DNA of 64,000 bases from Tetrahymena thermophila SB210 (lineage: Eukaryota > Ciliophora > Oligohymenophorea > Hymenostomatida > Tetrahymenidae): assembly GCF_000189635.1 (NCBI RefSeq), contig NW_002476212.1:186001-250000 (forward strand), in the 5' to 3' direction. Under the pieces are notes generated by a model. The model was not told the DNA's origin. It saw nothing but the letters and a program-made list of their open reading frames with translations, and ran no database searches. A program made the translations under genes and the position numbers. Shown piece by piece: positions 12,654 through 25,184 of the stretch. Position 1 is the stretch's first letter. Each line of letters opens with the position of its first letter.

Positions 12654-15600
12654 TCAAAGCTATATTTATTATTCAGTTTAATGTTATTGTTATTATTACT
12701 ATAGCTGATTCTATTATTGTTATTATTATTATTGTTACAAAAGCTATTATTGTTATTGTTAAAATAGTTTTTACTAATTAAAAAAATTGTTATCATATCT
12801 TACAGACTATTTTAAAAAACTATTTCTCATATTAGATACCTTGCTTTTGATAAACTTTTCAAATGTAGGCTGATTATTTTCTATGTCATTGATATCTGTA
12901 TCATCTGGCGTTTATTAAATTTAGTGAAAAGAATTATTGTATTTATAGTATAAAGGTTTTATTGCTGTAGATACTTTTGACACTTATGGAGAATTTCTAC
13001 CACTATCAATAGGCTCTTCAATTAAATTTTTATGAGAATTTTACAAATTAATTTTAAAATCAAGCTCTTCGCTTTTTGGATTATCAACTATTTACTATTT
13101 ATCCTTTTCTTTTAGTGTATCACTGCAAACTATTTCATTGTCATTTTATTAATTATTTAAAACTATCTCGTTATCATCATCCATATCGAAATCAATTATT
13201 ATTTTTGCTGCTTTGCTTCCCTTCCTTTCTCTATTAAAAGCATCAAGAGTAGAGAATATAAAGTCATCTTTTCTAACTTCTTCTGCTTTAGATGAAGCTT
13301 AATCTTCGTTTTTTTCTGTAATCTTATTATAGCTATTTTTTTACAAGTTAACTGTAGGTTTTTCTGGCTCATTTGAGTATTATTTATTCATTTCTAGTTT
13401 TACTGCATCTAAATTAGTTTATTAATTCATTTAGTTACCTAAAATATATTAATATGTTTAATTATTAGTAAATTAATACATTTCGAGATTAAAGTTATAT
13501 TAAATAAATATTTTTTGCTAAAGTGGATTTATTATGAAAAAAATAAACAAAATAATATAAATTACTTGTATAGTTACTTTAGGATTTATTGTTCTGATTG
13601 TTAGATGCAAAATAATTGTAAAAGGAATTCTCAAGGGATTAAAGATGCATTTGCTAATTTGCAGGCTCTTTCTCTTGATCTTTTATTTCTTAATAAACTT
13701 CATCTTAAAGGGATTTTACTAAATTATCCATCGACTCTTCAGTTTAGTCTATGGCAGTTTTGTCATTTAGAAATATATTTTTGCTTTCATCATTTGCATA
13801 ATTTTTATTAAACTTAAGTTCTTAGATATCTTCACAGTGATTAGAAGAAAATGCTATGTTTGTACTTACTTATGAAGCGTGTTTATTAATAAAACCGACA
13901 GAATTCGGGTTTATGGTACTGTATTGATTATCTTATTGTTATTGTTAGTTTTATTAGCTACTTTGATTTGTGTATATTGTATTAGCATTTTAAATCTTTG
14001 GCTTGACTATATTTCCTCTTTAATATTTTTGTATTATCTAGCCATACTTTGCCTTACTCTAATTTTATTACTAATTTTGGCTGCTCAGCACAGGAGGAGG
14101 TGGTGGAGGCTAAGGGAAAAATTCTATCTTTTAGTTAAGCTAATTTTGATTTTTTATTCTTTTCTTTGTTGGTGTGTGAACCTAAGGTACAGGAGAGCTA
14201 TCCCTGTTCAAAATAGGTGAGTGTATAGGATTTGCAGCATTTCTTTCAAAATTAATTTTATTTGTTGTTGGAATTAAATCACCAGTTTCTATTGATTTTA
14301 AATGTTAAATTTTCTCAATTGCATAAGATTGCTTATAAAAGTTTTATTTCTCTTTTTAAACTTAACTCTCTGGTCTATTTTCTGTTTGAGAAGCACACCT
14401 TTTTTAATCTTCAATAGAAATTGTGTTGTAGCCTTTATATCTCTATTCATCAGTAGGCTAAATTTTTATATTTTCTTATTTTTAAGGTACTGGTGCGTCA
14501 ACAATATCTTATAGATTAAATTGATGATTTTCTTACTGGTTTATGATTATCATCTTTGATTACTCATTCTTACTTGTAAATTTTTGTCTGACTACAGATG
14601 ACTACTCATCTCGGTGTTTACAACTCTAAAGTTAAAGATTATTTGTAAGAATTGCTTATTGTTGCTAATAATGGCTTGGGAAATTTTCTTTCTAGCTGTT
14701 AACTTTATTTTAAGTAATCGCATTCTATTGATTGTGAGAATTTTAAAATCTGCCTCTTCTTATTGATTACGATCTCGAATTAATTTTATTCTAAGTATTT
14801 TCATTGAGACTATCATTGTTATTTAATTATTGAATTTATTTATATAATTATGTATCATTTAACTAGTTTTTTCTATTAAAAGTTTTATTAGTGTTGGTAT
14901 TTATAATTGGATTTGATTTATCATTTAAAGTTCCACATTTTTTATCATTATTTATTGTCGTTATCACAATTTTATTAGTTTTATCTTATTTACTTGTGGA
15001 ACTTAGAGGCTGAGCATCTAAAGTCCTATTTGTATATGTTTTATCTGCAACACTCCCATTTATTCTAATTACATTTTTAGCTCTGTAAAGTGAGCTGGAA
15101 GGGTTTGTTGCTGAGTTATCTATTGTATTGTATGTGTCTTTTATTTGAGGAAGCTACCTTCTTGAAGGAGGTATTTAATTACTTGTCTGAGCTATTTAAG
15201 ATGAATTTTATTAGCAAGTGGAGGGCAAACACCCAACAATACTATTTTATATTTGATTTGATTAAGCACCACTACCAGTTTGATTATTTTTGCTTCTAAA
15301 GTAGAATTTATTTGCATTTTAGCTTGAATAACAACTCTCATAAGATAAATTATTGTGATTACTATTAATGCAAATGTTATTTTATTGGTTTTAATTTAAA
15401 CTGTAGAGACTTAAATTATTGTTACTTCCAAATCCGCTATTAGCACTTCCTCCAGATTAATTCAAATGAACAAAATTAATTGTGTTACTATTTTATTTTC
15501 TTTCCCTCAGGATACTTTGCTATCTTTATGTGGATTTAGCTTTCCTTTTATTATTTACATCTATTGTTTCATATTGAATCGAATGAACCTATTTTTTATT

Positions 15601-17033
15601 TTTTTGATAAATTTAAATTATAAAAAAATAAGAATTAACAATTTATTTTTTAGATTGTGAAAATTGATTTTGTTAACTTTGGAAGAATAAACTAAGAAAA
15701 ATGACTACATCTTTTTAAGGTGACATTTATTTTTTTGTTAAATTTAATTTGTTCCCTAAATAAACTTGCTAGATCCTCTCTTAGCGTTCTTAATTGTTGT
15801 ATATATTTACTTGAAAGATCTAGTTTTCGGGCTGATATTAATATATTGATGAGTTATTTTTATTGTTGTTATTCTAGATATTCTGCTACGAGTTATCTTA
15901 CGAATTATTGTGCATATTTCGAATCGAATCATACTTGCACATAGAATTTTATTGGTTGGTTATTTTACCACCACTTCCATCCCTATCCTTAATATTATTC
16001 TAAATAATTACTTGTGAATTTTATCCATTAGTTGCTACGATGTTTCCAGATCCTCCTCCTTATGCACCACTCGCGAGCTATGATTCGTTCATAGATATTG
16101 ATGACTTCTTCTTTATTTATCGTATGTTAAATATTTAATTTTGGTTAACAGTTTCTTAATTTGGATAAGCATTAACTTGACTATTATGTCTGTTTCCATT
16201 TAGTTTTTTGATAATTGAGCTATTTTACTATTGTAAAATGTTATTGAGCTACTCTCTCACAGCAATATTATTTTATTTTCCATTCGAATCCCCATAAATT
16301 TTATTAATCTTCTAGTCATCTGAGTTTTTATAATATCCTTCATTCGATAAATCACGAATAGCAGACCTATTATTGCTTTTATACTATGTATTTCCTTCCT
16401 CAATAGATATTTTATTTTTTGGAGTTTATTCTTTTTTATTTTGTGAGCTAAATCTGTAATTATTATTCCCATTTTATATATTTTAGCTGCTTGACTGAAT
16501 CCCTAAACTATTTTAGTTATTTTAAATAGACTGCTTTTAGATAGATTGTTATTCAACGTAAATTCTTTAGTAAGGGGTTTTGTGACGATTCTAATTAACA
16601 TTCTTTGTTGCATTTACATTTTTAGAAAAGTAATATATTTCATCTTAAGAATTAATTGGATTCTCTTGTGAGTTTAAGTAATCACTATCAATCAACTTCT
16701 TTGGAGACTTTTAGCTAATTCCCTAGTTATACTACTAAAAGCTAAGAACTGTATTTTCATTATAATTCTGATGTAAATTATCTGCTTTTTTGTCTAGAGA
16801 ACCCTTTTAACTACTCGAAGCACCTAAAATTTAAGTTTAAAATAACATCTTAAATCATCATTTTGAATAATCTAATTACTTTGATTTTGGAGAACAAGTA
16901 GTCTATGCTGGTGATGAGGATTATTAGATTAAATACGGTTCTAACTTATATTGTTATCTGATATTGATACATAGCTACCCCCATTAATTGTATCACAATT
17001 ATTATGATCATTAGCTGATTTTTATTTGTTCAT
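12654..17033 (-). CDS. Large Asn/Gln-rich low-complexity protein (1358 aa, four exons)
   Basis: Exons 16880-17033, 15709-16823, 13566-15588 and 12654-13438 sum to 1359 codons ending in TGA. Introns are 56, 120 and 127 bases with GT..AG ends. Removing the 56-base intron is needed to keep frame. The 120-base intron is a multiple of three and could be retained, but its translation is unusually hydrophobic. The protein is dominated by Asn, Gln and Ser. It has a proline run before VLSSQN, basic Arg/Lys/Ser patches, an acidic segment (IIDFDMDDDNEI) near the C-terminus and a terminal polyglutamine region encoded by mixed TAA, TAG and CAA codons. No globular domain is recognisable. The prion-like composition suggests a condensate or scaffold protein, which is inference. 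The start is the first Met after an upstream TGA. Confidence 0.72.
12660..12775 (-). repeat. Polyglutamine-coding repeat tract
   Basis: Minus-strand CAA/TAA/TAG triplets in near-perfect array form the C-terminal Gln run of the large Asn/Gln-rich protein. The mix of three Gln codons would limit slippage compared with a pure triplet array. Confidence 0.8.
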
Positions 17034-18249
17034 AACTTTTGTATCAGTAAAAAACTTAATAGAGCTACTTAATGAAATATGGATTTCCTATTTCAAGGGT
17101 AATTTATAATTTCTTCTTCAATTATATTCTAATACCCTATTTTATATGCCTGTGCTTTATACTATTTTAGTAATATCAACTTAGCTAAATAAAATAGATG
17201 TAAATTTTTAATTAATATTTAGAAGTGTCAAGTAAATTATAATAACTAATTTGATGGATTTTAATTCAACCAAAAATTTTTTCGTTGAAATTTTTTTTCA
17301 TTTTTACATCTCAAGCATTTGTTTGCTGCTAATCTAATATTTATCAGTTTATTTTTTCATTGTCAAATAAATTCGTTTAGATTTTTTTATAACAAACAAA
17401 ATTACAAACAAACAGCTACTACTATTGTTGCATTGAACAAGGTTAGATTTATCAAGTATTAAATGATACACATTAAAATTTAACATCTCATATGTATATT
17501 TATTTCAAATAATTATCTTTGTTTTTTTAGAATATTAAAAGATTCTTTTCTTTAAATGTTCAAAAATTAAAATTATTTTATATTTTATCAAAAAAATTAA
17601 AAAAAAAGCATATTTCAGAAATAAACTATTATTATGTTTAAAATATAATAAGAAAATTTTAAAAAGTTAAAAAAATTTATATTTTAAAAACTAAATCTAA
17701 GCTACCAAAAAATAATAAGAAATAAAATATGTATGTATGTAGTATGTATGAGTTTCTTTATCAAAATAGGTTTTTGCTATTAGAAAGTAGATTTGAAAAA
17801 TAATTATTTTGATATTTAATTAATAAATATATAGATTAAATTTACTATAAAAGTTCAATTAATAAACAACTATTTAATTAGAAATTTCTCAATTTTGCGA
17901 AAATAAATGCTAATATACCCTACGGGTTATCTATCTGACACCAATATTTATTGAAATATATTTTCAATAAGCAATTTTATTGAGAGAATTGATATAAATT
18001 ATCTAGTAAAGCTTCTTAAATAATTATATAATATTTATTTTAATTGATCTGAAATTATATTATTTAATTTTAATAATATATTTAGTTTTAAATTTTATAT
18101 TCATCATTTATTTATTAAGATTTGGATTTAGTTAAATCTGTGTTTTAATATCCTTACATCAAAAATTATTTATAAATCTTAATTAAAAAAATTAAATTAA
18201 TTAATAAAAAATTGACAGATAATCAGAAATCGTAAAACTAGCAAAATAG
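17034..18249. promoter_or_regulatory. Divergent intergenic region
   Basis: 1.2 kb between two divergent start codons, so it should hold both promoters. It includes an A-rich stretch (17580-17660) and a short GTAT repeat near 17730. No specific motif is identifiable. Confidence 0.4.
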
Positions 18250-20764
18250 ATGCCTCCTCGTTCATTAAAGCAAGCTATGGAAGAAACTTTCTTAAAGATT
18301 TTTTAATAAAAATCATAAATAGAAATACTAAATTATATCAATGAATTATTCACAGCTTATTAAAAAACGAAAGATAAATATATAAACCTAAAAAAACATT
18401 TAGATGCAATGCAAAATAATTTTTTGATTGGCTAAGAAAACAAGGAAGCGCGTAGTCCTTATCTAGAAAAACAGATTAAATAATTTGTATCATATCTTGA
18501 AAGAAATAACTTTCTTAAGCATTTTGAATTGATTATTCAAGATAAAATAAATGTGGAGAATACCTTTAATTAAGAGAGTATAAAGAAATTTTTTGAAGAA
18601 TAGAACTTAGATCCAACGATTATTGAAAAAGCTAAAAATGCAATAAATGAAAATAATTTTTCTAAAGAAAGAATAATGAAACAAATGAAGAAAGTTTTAT
18701 CTGATGAAATCTATCAGAAATTTAAGAATCACATAAAAGATTTCAACAAAAGATAAGGTAAATCTTTATATTTTTATAAATTTGTGTTTATTATTTTTCT
18801 TTCAAAGAAAAGAAATAAAAGGCTATCAACTATAAATAAAAGTCTTAAAATAAAGCATCAATTTATGATTAATTAGATGATTCTGATACTCCACCTGAAT
18901 AGAGAAATACGATTAGTTATAGTATTTCATTATCTGACTTATCGAGTGAATTAGTGTCCTTAAGTGATTCTTGCAGAAGCAAATGCTAAAATTAATAAAA
19001 GTCTTTGATAAAAATAAATCAAACAGTTGAAAATAGATAAGTGTCTATTTAGATTGATAACCTTCATGATGAAGATATGAGTGATAATTCATTAAATTCC
19101 GATTTTGAGATATCAAGCGATTCAGAAAATTGGGAATCTAATTAATCAAGTTTTAAAAACACAGATTAAAAGAAAACTTTACTAAATAGTCAGAATGTAA
19201 ATCAATAACAAGGTTATTAAAAATAGTTTGAAGAGCAAGTAAATTTTTAAAATTCTTTTGAAAAATTATACATTTATTATTATAAATTAATAAGCCCATT
19301 TTGATTGACAAAGGTAACAATAGATTCTTGTTAAAAAAGCAAAAATAAGAAGAATCATAAAATTAAATTAGTGAGATAAAATAAACTCATAACTAAAAAG
19401 TAGCAGTAAGCTCCTACTCTTTCTAATAAAACAACTTTCTCCTTGAAAACGAAATAAGTAAGGTTTAAAAGAAGACGAAATTAAGTTAAGACTGCCTACT
19501 TGAAAAGAGTAAAAACTAGTAAATTCACTAAAATAAATATTTAAATTAATAAAGTTACTCTGGTTTTTTGGAAACACAATGTAATCGTATTATTTAATAA
19601 TAATAGCAATAATAATAAAATATGAATAAATAAGAACTTCTAGATGAAAGTGAATCGATAGAGTATTCCTAAGATGAAAATTATAGTTTATCAAATGATT
19701 CAGATTCTAATAATTTAAGCTTTTAAAATTTAGTTGATCTAGATCAAAAACTAGATTATCATTTTATGGAAGTCAACTCAAACATGAATATAGAGAAAAA
19801 TGATTTTTAATAATTGACAAAAATCAAATAAATGTTAATCTTGACATCTCAATAAAAATAAAATAGTAATAAAGAAATTATTAAACAGATTTAGAATGTA
19901 AATGACTAACTTAATTAATAAAAAAACTTAATCAATAATACTAGGGTTGACTTATAAAATTATAATATTTAAAAGTAATTACCTCTTTCTTAGTAAGCCT
20001 TTTAACCAGATTCATATTCAAAAACTAAATCTGTATTAATAGGGAATGAGATATTAGTAAACGCTCCCTAAATGGATAAAAATAAATATATGAAGGTTTA
20101 AAATTAATTTAATCAAATAAATGAAAACGTGAATAAAATGAATTAAAATTAAATAACCTAAGAATAAAAGACTATTTTTTAAAACTGTAAATCTGGAAGT
20201 GCTTTATTTAACACAACTTAAAATAAGATCAATTAATTTTATTAATAAAATAATCAAAAAGATAACTCTGAATTAATATTAAATTACAAAAAATAACTTT
20301 CTGCAAATATTAATAAATAACAACAAATTTGCTAAAAATAAGGCAGAAGTATAGAAAATAATAAAAGCTAAGAAAGTCCTCAAGATAAATAAGCTAATTT
20401 TTAAGAATAAAGGCTGGATAGTAATAGTAGTAGTAATAATAGGAGTAGATGTAGTAGCTTTGAAACTGAACTAGATACTTCATTTTGTAAATAAGATACA
20501 AGTTAAAGTATCACAAGTATCTCTCAAGAAGATTATAAAAAAAAAGAATTTATTTAAGCTGCATAAGAATAATCTAATTCTGATGGTATTGAAAATTTAT
20601 TGAAAAAAGAACCGAAGGAAATAACAAAATTAGAAATAATAAAAAGTTTAGAATAAAGTTCTAAAAAATTTAATGTACCGAATTTAAAATAAAATAGTAT
20701 CTAAGGACTCAATTAAATCTTATAAAATCTTTAAAGTAGTAATTTGATTAAAAAAAAAGAGTGA
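18250..20764 (+). CDS. Gln/Asn/Ser-rich protein with N-terminal helical block (778 aa, four exons)
   Basis: Exons 18250-18757, 18808-19238, 19314-19553 and 19607-20764 sum to 779 codons ending in TGA. Introns are 50, 75 and 53 bases with clean GTAAA or GTTAC donors and AG acceptors. Residues 1-170 are a charged helical domain (MPPRSLKQAMEETFLKIF) ending SKERIMKQMKK, then YQKFKN, then KR, and immediately followed by a phase-1 intron. The rest is low-complexity: acidic/Ser patches (DDSDTPPEQ), an Arg/Lys-rich exon 3 (RFKRRRN) and a long Gln/Asn/Ser region. The end of exon 1 resembles the same point in the 25.2 kb and 30.9 kb genes. The first and last exons are well supported. Intron 3 has an alternative 26-base reading that I judged too short. 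No known family. Confidence 0.72.
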
Positions 20765-22377
20765 TTTTATTAATTCATCCAGTCAACTTGATCTTAGATA
20801 CATATGACATCCAAAAATTTAACTTAACAAAAAAAATAGCTAGAGATGAAACACTTGTAAATTAAAAATGAATAAAAATAATTATTAATTAAAATAATAA
20901 TCAAATTTAAATAAAGTTATTTTTTATTTATTTTTATAAAATTTAAGTGAAATAGTGATTGAAATTTAATTTTCCAAATATTTTAGCTTTTTAACACTTA
21001 AATAAACAATTTTTAATTGCTCATTGATTGTGTATTGTTTATTCATTCGTTTGTTTGTTTGTTTTTTTTGTTTATTGATGACTTTATCATTACATCATAT
21101 ATTTATTATAATTTATACCTTTTAATAAATAACGCATTATTTATTTAACATATCACTTCAGGGCTTTTAAAAATTTTTAAACTATAATTATTTAATAATG
21201 CTGTTTTTTTTTATTTTTTAAAGATAAAAATAATTCTTTAATTATCGTTAGCTATATTTTTAAATTAATATCATTTTATTTTATATAAAATATTACAAAA
21301 ATACATATTTATGAAAAGAATTTTGATTCATACATCAATAAAAATGATATTAAATAACATGGAATTGCTTTGTTAAATTTATTATAATGAATTAAATTAA
21401 GTTATGTTATTATTGTACATATTACTTTGAATTCTAAACCTTAAAATTTTACAAATAACTCAATAAATTAATTTAAATTTTTTTATACCCTTATTTAATT
21501 GATCTCTTTTCAAACTTTATTAGCATTTGCTTTACAGATGAAACTAGAAATTGGGGCAATGAAACTCTTGCAGATACTGATTGATATCTATTAATTGTTA
21601 ACTAAATGAAGATAAATAAATTACTATTTCCAAGCAATTAATATCTATTAATCTGATTAAAAATCATATTTATGCAAATATTTACCTAAATATGATCAAT
21701 TTTAAATTTGAATTTGACTAAATTTTCAATTTTTTTTAAACATCTCTAAAAGAATATTTATAATTGTTTATTAAATATATAATAGCATTTACTTAATTTA
21801 CAAAATATTTGCTATCAAATAGTAATTAGAACATTTTATAAAGACTATATCTCTCGCTAGAACAGCAACAGCAATGACTTGATAGTTAGTGCTCATAATT
21901 TTTCTTTGAAAGCAATAAATTAAAAATTTTATCACTATTACTATGACCATGATATAAATAGTATATAAAATTTTGAAAAAGGGATTAATACATTAATAAA
22001 TAGCACTTATATGCTTAGTAATGTCCAACTAATATAAAGTATTGTAATTCTTAAAATATCTATCATACACTATTATTAATGAAAATATTATCTTAAACTT
22101 ATTCATATAGATTAGACATGAATAAGTAAGTAATCTTTTATTTAATACTTTAAAATTCTTAACTAAAAGGGGAATTTAATTATTATCAATTCCCAAACGG
22201 AAGGGGAAAGATAATTTTATAAATTCCTATTTAGTCTTTAAATCCGATAATGTTGCCTTTAGATGTATATCTCCTAGTTTAAATAAAATTTTTTCACAGA
22301 TCTGAAGTATATGCGACTTTAAAAAAGTGAATTTATTCTTTAACTTCAATACAATAATGAAAGGAAAATCACTTAAA
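20765..22377. other. Intergenic
   Basis: 1.6 kb, nearly all A+T, between two plus-strand genes. It has Gly-poor random frames only. A short stretch at 22180-22260 is a little richer in G+C but shows no open frame. Confidence 0.45.
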
Positions 22378-23660
22378 ATGAGATATTTATTTTAATAGGA
22401 ATTAAATTTTCATACATGGTTTTAATATAGATTATTTAATAAAAAGAATAAATTAAGAAAATAAAAATAAAACAGAGAGCTTCTCAGAGTTAAAGCTAAT
22501 ATTAAAATTAAAAATGAAAGAATAATTGATTTCTTTATAACCATTTTAGGGGGAACACTAATAATAAACCTATTCCAATGGGTAGTTGAATTTATTCTCA
22601 AATAAAAACTATTTGTAGCCTTTGATAAATACATCGAGGTAGATGTAGAGACCAATTTAAAACATAAATACTAACAATAGCTAAAACGCATCTAGCTGCT
22701 TTTATGTGGAGTAGTAAATGCCAATGTCTCCAAATTAGCAGTAGGAAATTTTTAAAATGTTCCAAATATCAATTGAACTCATAATAGAAGATTAAGACCT
22801 TAAAGATTATTAAAAATAATTTTTTTTTGAAAATTTTCTTAAATAGCCTAAGTCAAAAAAGAATTTACAGTTTTGTTGTTCGTATTAACAAACTATTGAT
22901 AAAATAAGAGCTTGCTAAGATGATGAAAAGATTAAATTTGTGAATTATTTCAAGGATGAAAAATAAAAGTATAAGGAACTTATATTGTATTTAGAAGCTT
23001 ATTAAGAAAAATGCAGTGCTTAATATAAATAATTCATAGAGAAGATTTTACCAAAGATTGAGCTAATCAAGTATGGAACTCTTGTAATTTTGGATATTCA
23101 AAAAAAGTACATTAAATTATATAACAACTTGAAAGACATTCGTAATAGAGAGAAAATTTTAGGTCCATAAAAAAAGAATCATAATTGCTGGCATTTAGAC
23201 ATAAGTAAACATAAACTTTATCACTTATTATAAACATAACATTATTACTTTAATATATAAAGAGGTCCGATAATTATTCCATAATATCAAATATATCAAA
23301 GCAAAGCAGGAACAGATTACTATAGAAGAGAATGGAAAAGCAGATTAAGAAACTTAGACAGATTATCAATTGAAATATTAAAATATATTAGATATTTTAC
23401 TCTAATCAGAAGAAATAAAAATGCAAAAAGACGAATACTAAATAATTTCAATAATTTAAGAGCTTGACGCTTTCTGTTTTGGAGAAAAAATGCAAAATGT
23501 AGAAATTCCCATCAATTACTTAGAAGAAATTGATTAACATATTTAAAATTTTTTACTTAGTTTGTTGAAACAAGAAGGTGTACCTCAAATTATGGAAAGG
23601 ATGAAAGAACTAGAAGTTACAAAAAAACTCATTTAGACTATATTTAATTTCTCAAAATGA
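22378..23660 (+). CDS. Putative membrane-anchored helical protein (374 aa, three exons); shorter start possible
   Basis: Exons 22378-22638, 22739-23204 and 23263-23660 sum to 375 codons. Exon 1 holds a basic N-terminus and one hydrophobic stretch (FFITILGGTLIINLF) that could span a membrane. Exon 2 is charged and helical, with several cysteines and YLEAYQEKCSAQYKQF. Exon 3 is Gln/Glu-rich (EENGKADQETQTDYQ) and ends LIQTIFNFSK before TGA. The second intron (58 bases, phase 1) is firm because it repairs the frame on both sides. The first (100 bases, phase 0) is less certain: exon 1's own frame reads on to a TGA at 22774, overlapping exon 2. If it is wrong, the protein starts at ATG 22718 and has 294 residues. 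I do not recognise the family. Confidence 0.55.
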
Positions 23661-25184
23661 TTTAAATTAATAATATTTTTATGTGTTTGTAATTATTCGT
23701 TGATTCATTCATTCATACTGCCTATTTTCCATATAAGTTTTCATTGATTCGTATTTTTAAAATTCGTATTTCTAACTTTAAAAAATCAATCAATCATGTT
23801 TAATTGCTATTTGCCTAATAAGTTAAAGCAATAGTGGCTATTATCAAACCAACAATCAAAATAATTGATAATCATTCGTCACTATTTTATTAATGACTAT
23901 GTAGTGTGACACTATTTTTTACTATTATTTTAATCCAACGAAAAATATATTTTCATTATAAAAAACTTCTGGTTTTATAGAATATTTTGGTATGAAATGT
24001 AGAGGGTAGGGTAGGGACATTATTATACAAGTTTAAAGAAGATTATAATCTTTTATTTAGAATCTGTTTTTTCCCAGCACAGCAATCAAGTTACATGAAT
24101 ACGTTATAGTTATTAAAAAAAATAGATAAACATATTTTCCCCTCTCTCATTACGTAATAAATAATTCAATATAGGATCAGTCTAGCTATGTCTCATAAAA
24201 AAGTAAAAATTTTTATTCTTTTATAATAGTTATAGCATCAGTCCTCTGCTTCGATTACGCAGTACTATTCCCTTGAAAAGGCTATATTCGTTCTAAAAAA
24301 TAGCAGATTATCAAGGATAATACTCCCCACGGATAATTCTTTTCATATCGGTCGGGAAAATAATTGAATGTGGTTTTTGAGATAAAACACTTTTATTTAA
24401 AATCACTTTTTACTTGTCTAATTATATTATACTATCAGTTAACAAACAGTAAACACAAAACATTTAAAAGTACTTAAAATTTTTTTATTTATTCTGTAAT
24501 CAAATATTTTTGAAATAATTTTAAGGTATTTATAAATTTTGTTTTTTTATTAGTATTTATTTGGATGAGAAAAAGTAAAAATTTTCTTCATTTCTTTTGA
24601 AAATGCACACTATAAAAGTTTATTTTTGAAGCAATAATAGGCAATTAAATGATTCTAAAAATACTTATAAATTATTTAAAAATAACATCTAAATGATGAA
24701 TTTAGGTATGTAATTTTATATCTAAAATATTTTAATTTAAGCTTTCAGTTTAATAGTTAGTCTCTTTATATTTGCATATAGATTTTCAGAAAAATTTTAA
24801 TGAATTATTTTTAGATTTCCAAATAAAAAAATAATTTTTTAAATGTTTAATAAAGCATATTTTACTTATCTAAATATTTATCAACAACAAAAATAACTGA
24901 GTAAGGTTGTATTCAACAATAATAATTTATGAAAATACATAAATATGTAAGTAAGTAGCTTCAAACTAAATAATTACTTTAATAAAAAAAAATTTAAACT
25001 GAGATCAGAAGAAGAAAAGATATATATAATTAACCAATTTCATAAAAGTATTCAACCAAGTTTTATTTATTAATTAATTTACAACACTTTAATACTTTTT
25101 ATCGTTAACTACTTTACCTACTTTATTTATTTATAAAACCATGCAAATATATTTCTTTTAAACTCCCTTTTACAATATTTACTT
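23661..25184. other. Intergenic with a possible RNA gene
   Basis: 1.5 kb between plus-strand genes. Most is featureless A+T, but 24000-24360 is clearly richer in G+C and includes the candidate structured RNA at 24230-24355. Confidence 0.5.
24230..24355. ncRNA. Candidate structured non-coding RNA
   Basis: This patch has about 40% G+C against roughly 20-25% around it, and no reading frame explains it. It can fold. CTGC pairs with GCAG across a short loop near 24246-24262, and CCTTGA pairs with TCAAGG about 35 bases later, with GCTAT/ATAGC nested inside. An AT-rich TATA-like stretch lies just upstream on the plus strand. I compared it from memory with U1, U2, U4, U5, U6, U3 and telomerase RNA and saw no convincing match. 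Strand is undetermined. Confidence 0.35.

Noticed and set aside
13879..14220. Leu/Ile-rich plus-strand frame resembling a multi-pass membrane protein
   Set aside because: It is antisense to the Asn/Gln-rich gene; reversed CAA/TAA/AAT triplets give TTG/TTA/ATT and mimic hydrophobic segments. The other plus-strand frames at 13605-15944 are shadows for the same reason.
24001..24020. GGGTAGGGTAGGG, considered as telomeric or internal telomere repeat
   Set aside because: Ciliates of this type use GGGGTT; the spacing here is different and there are only three runs.
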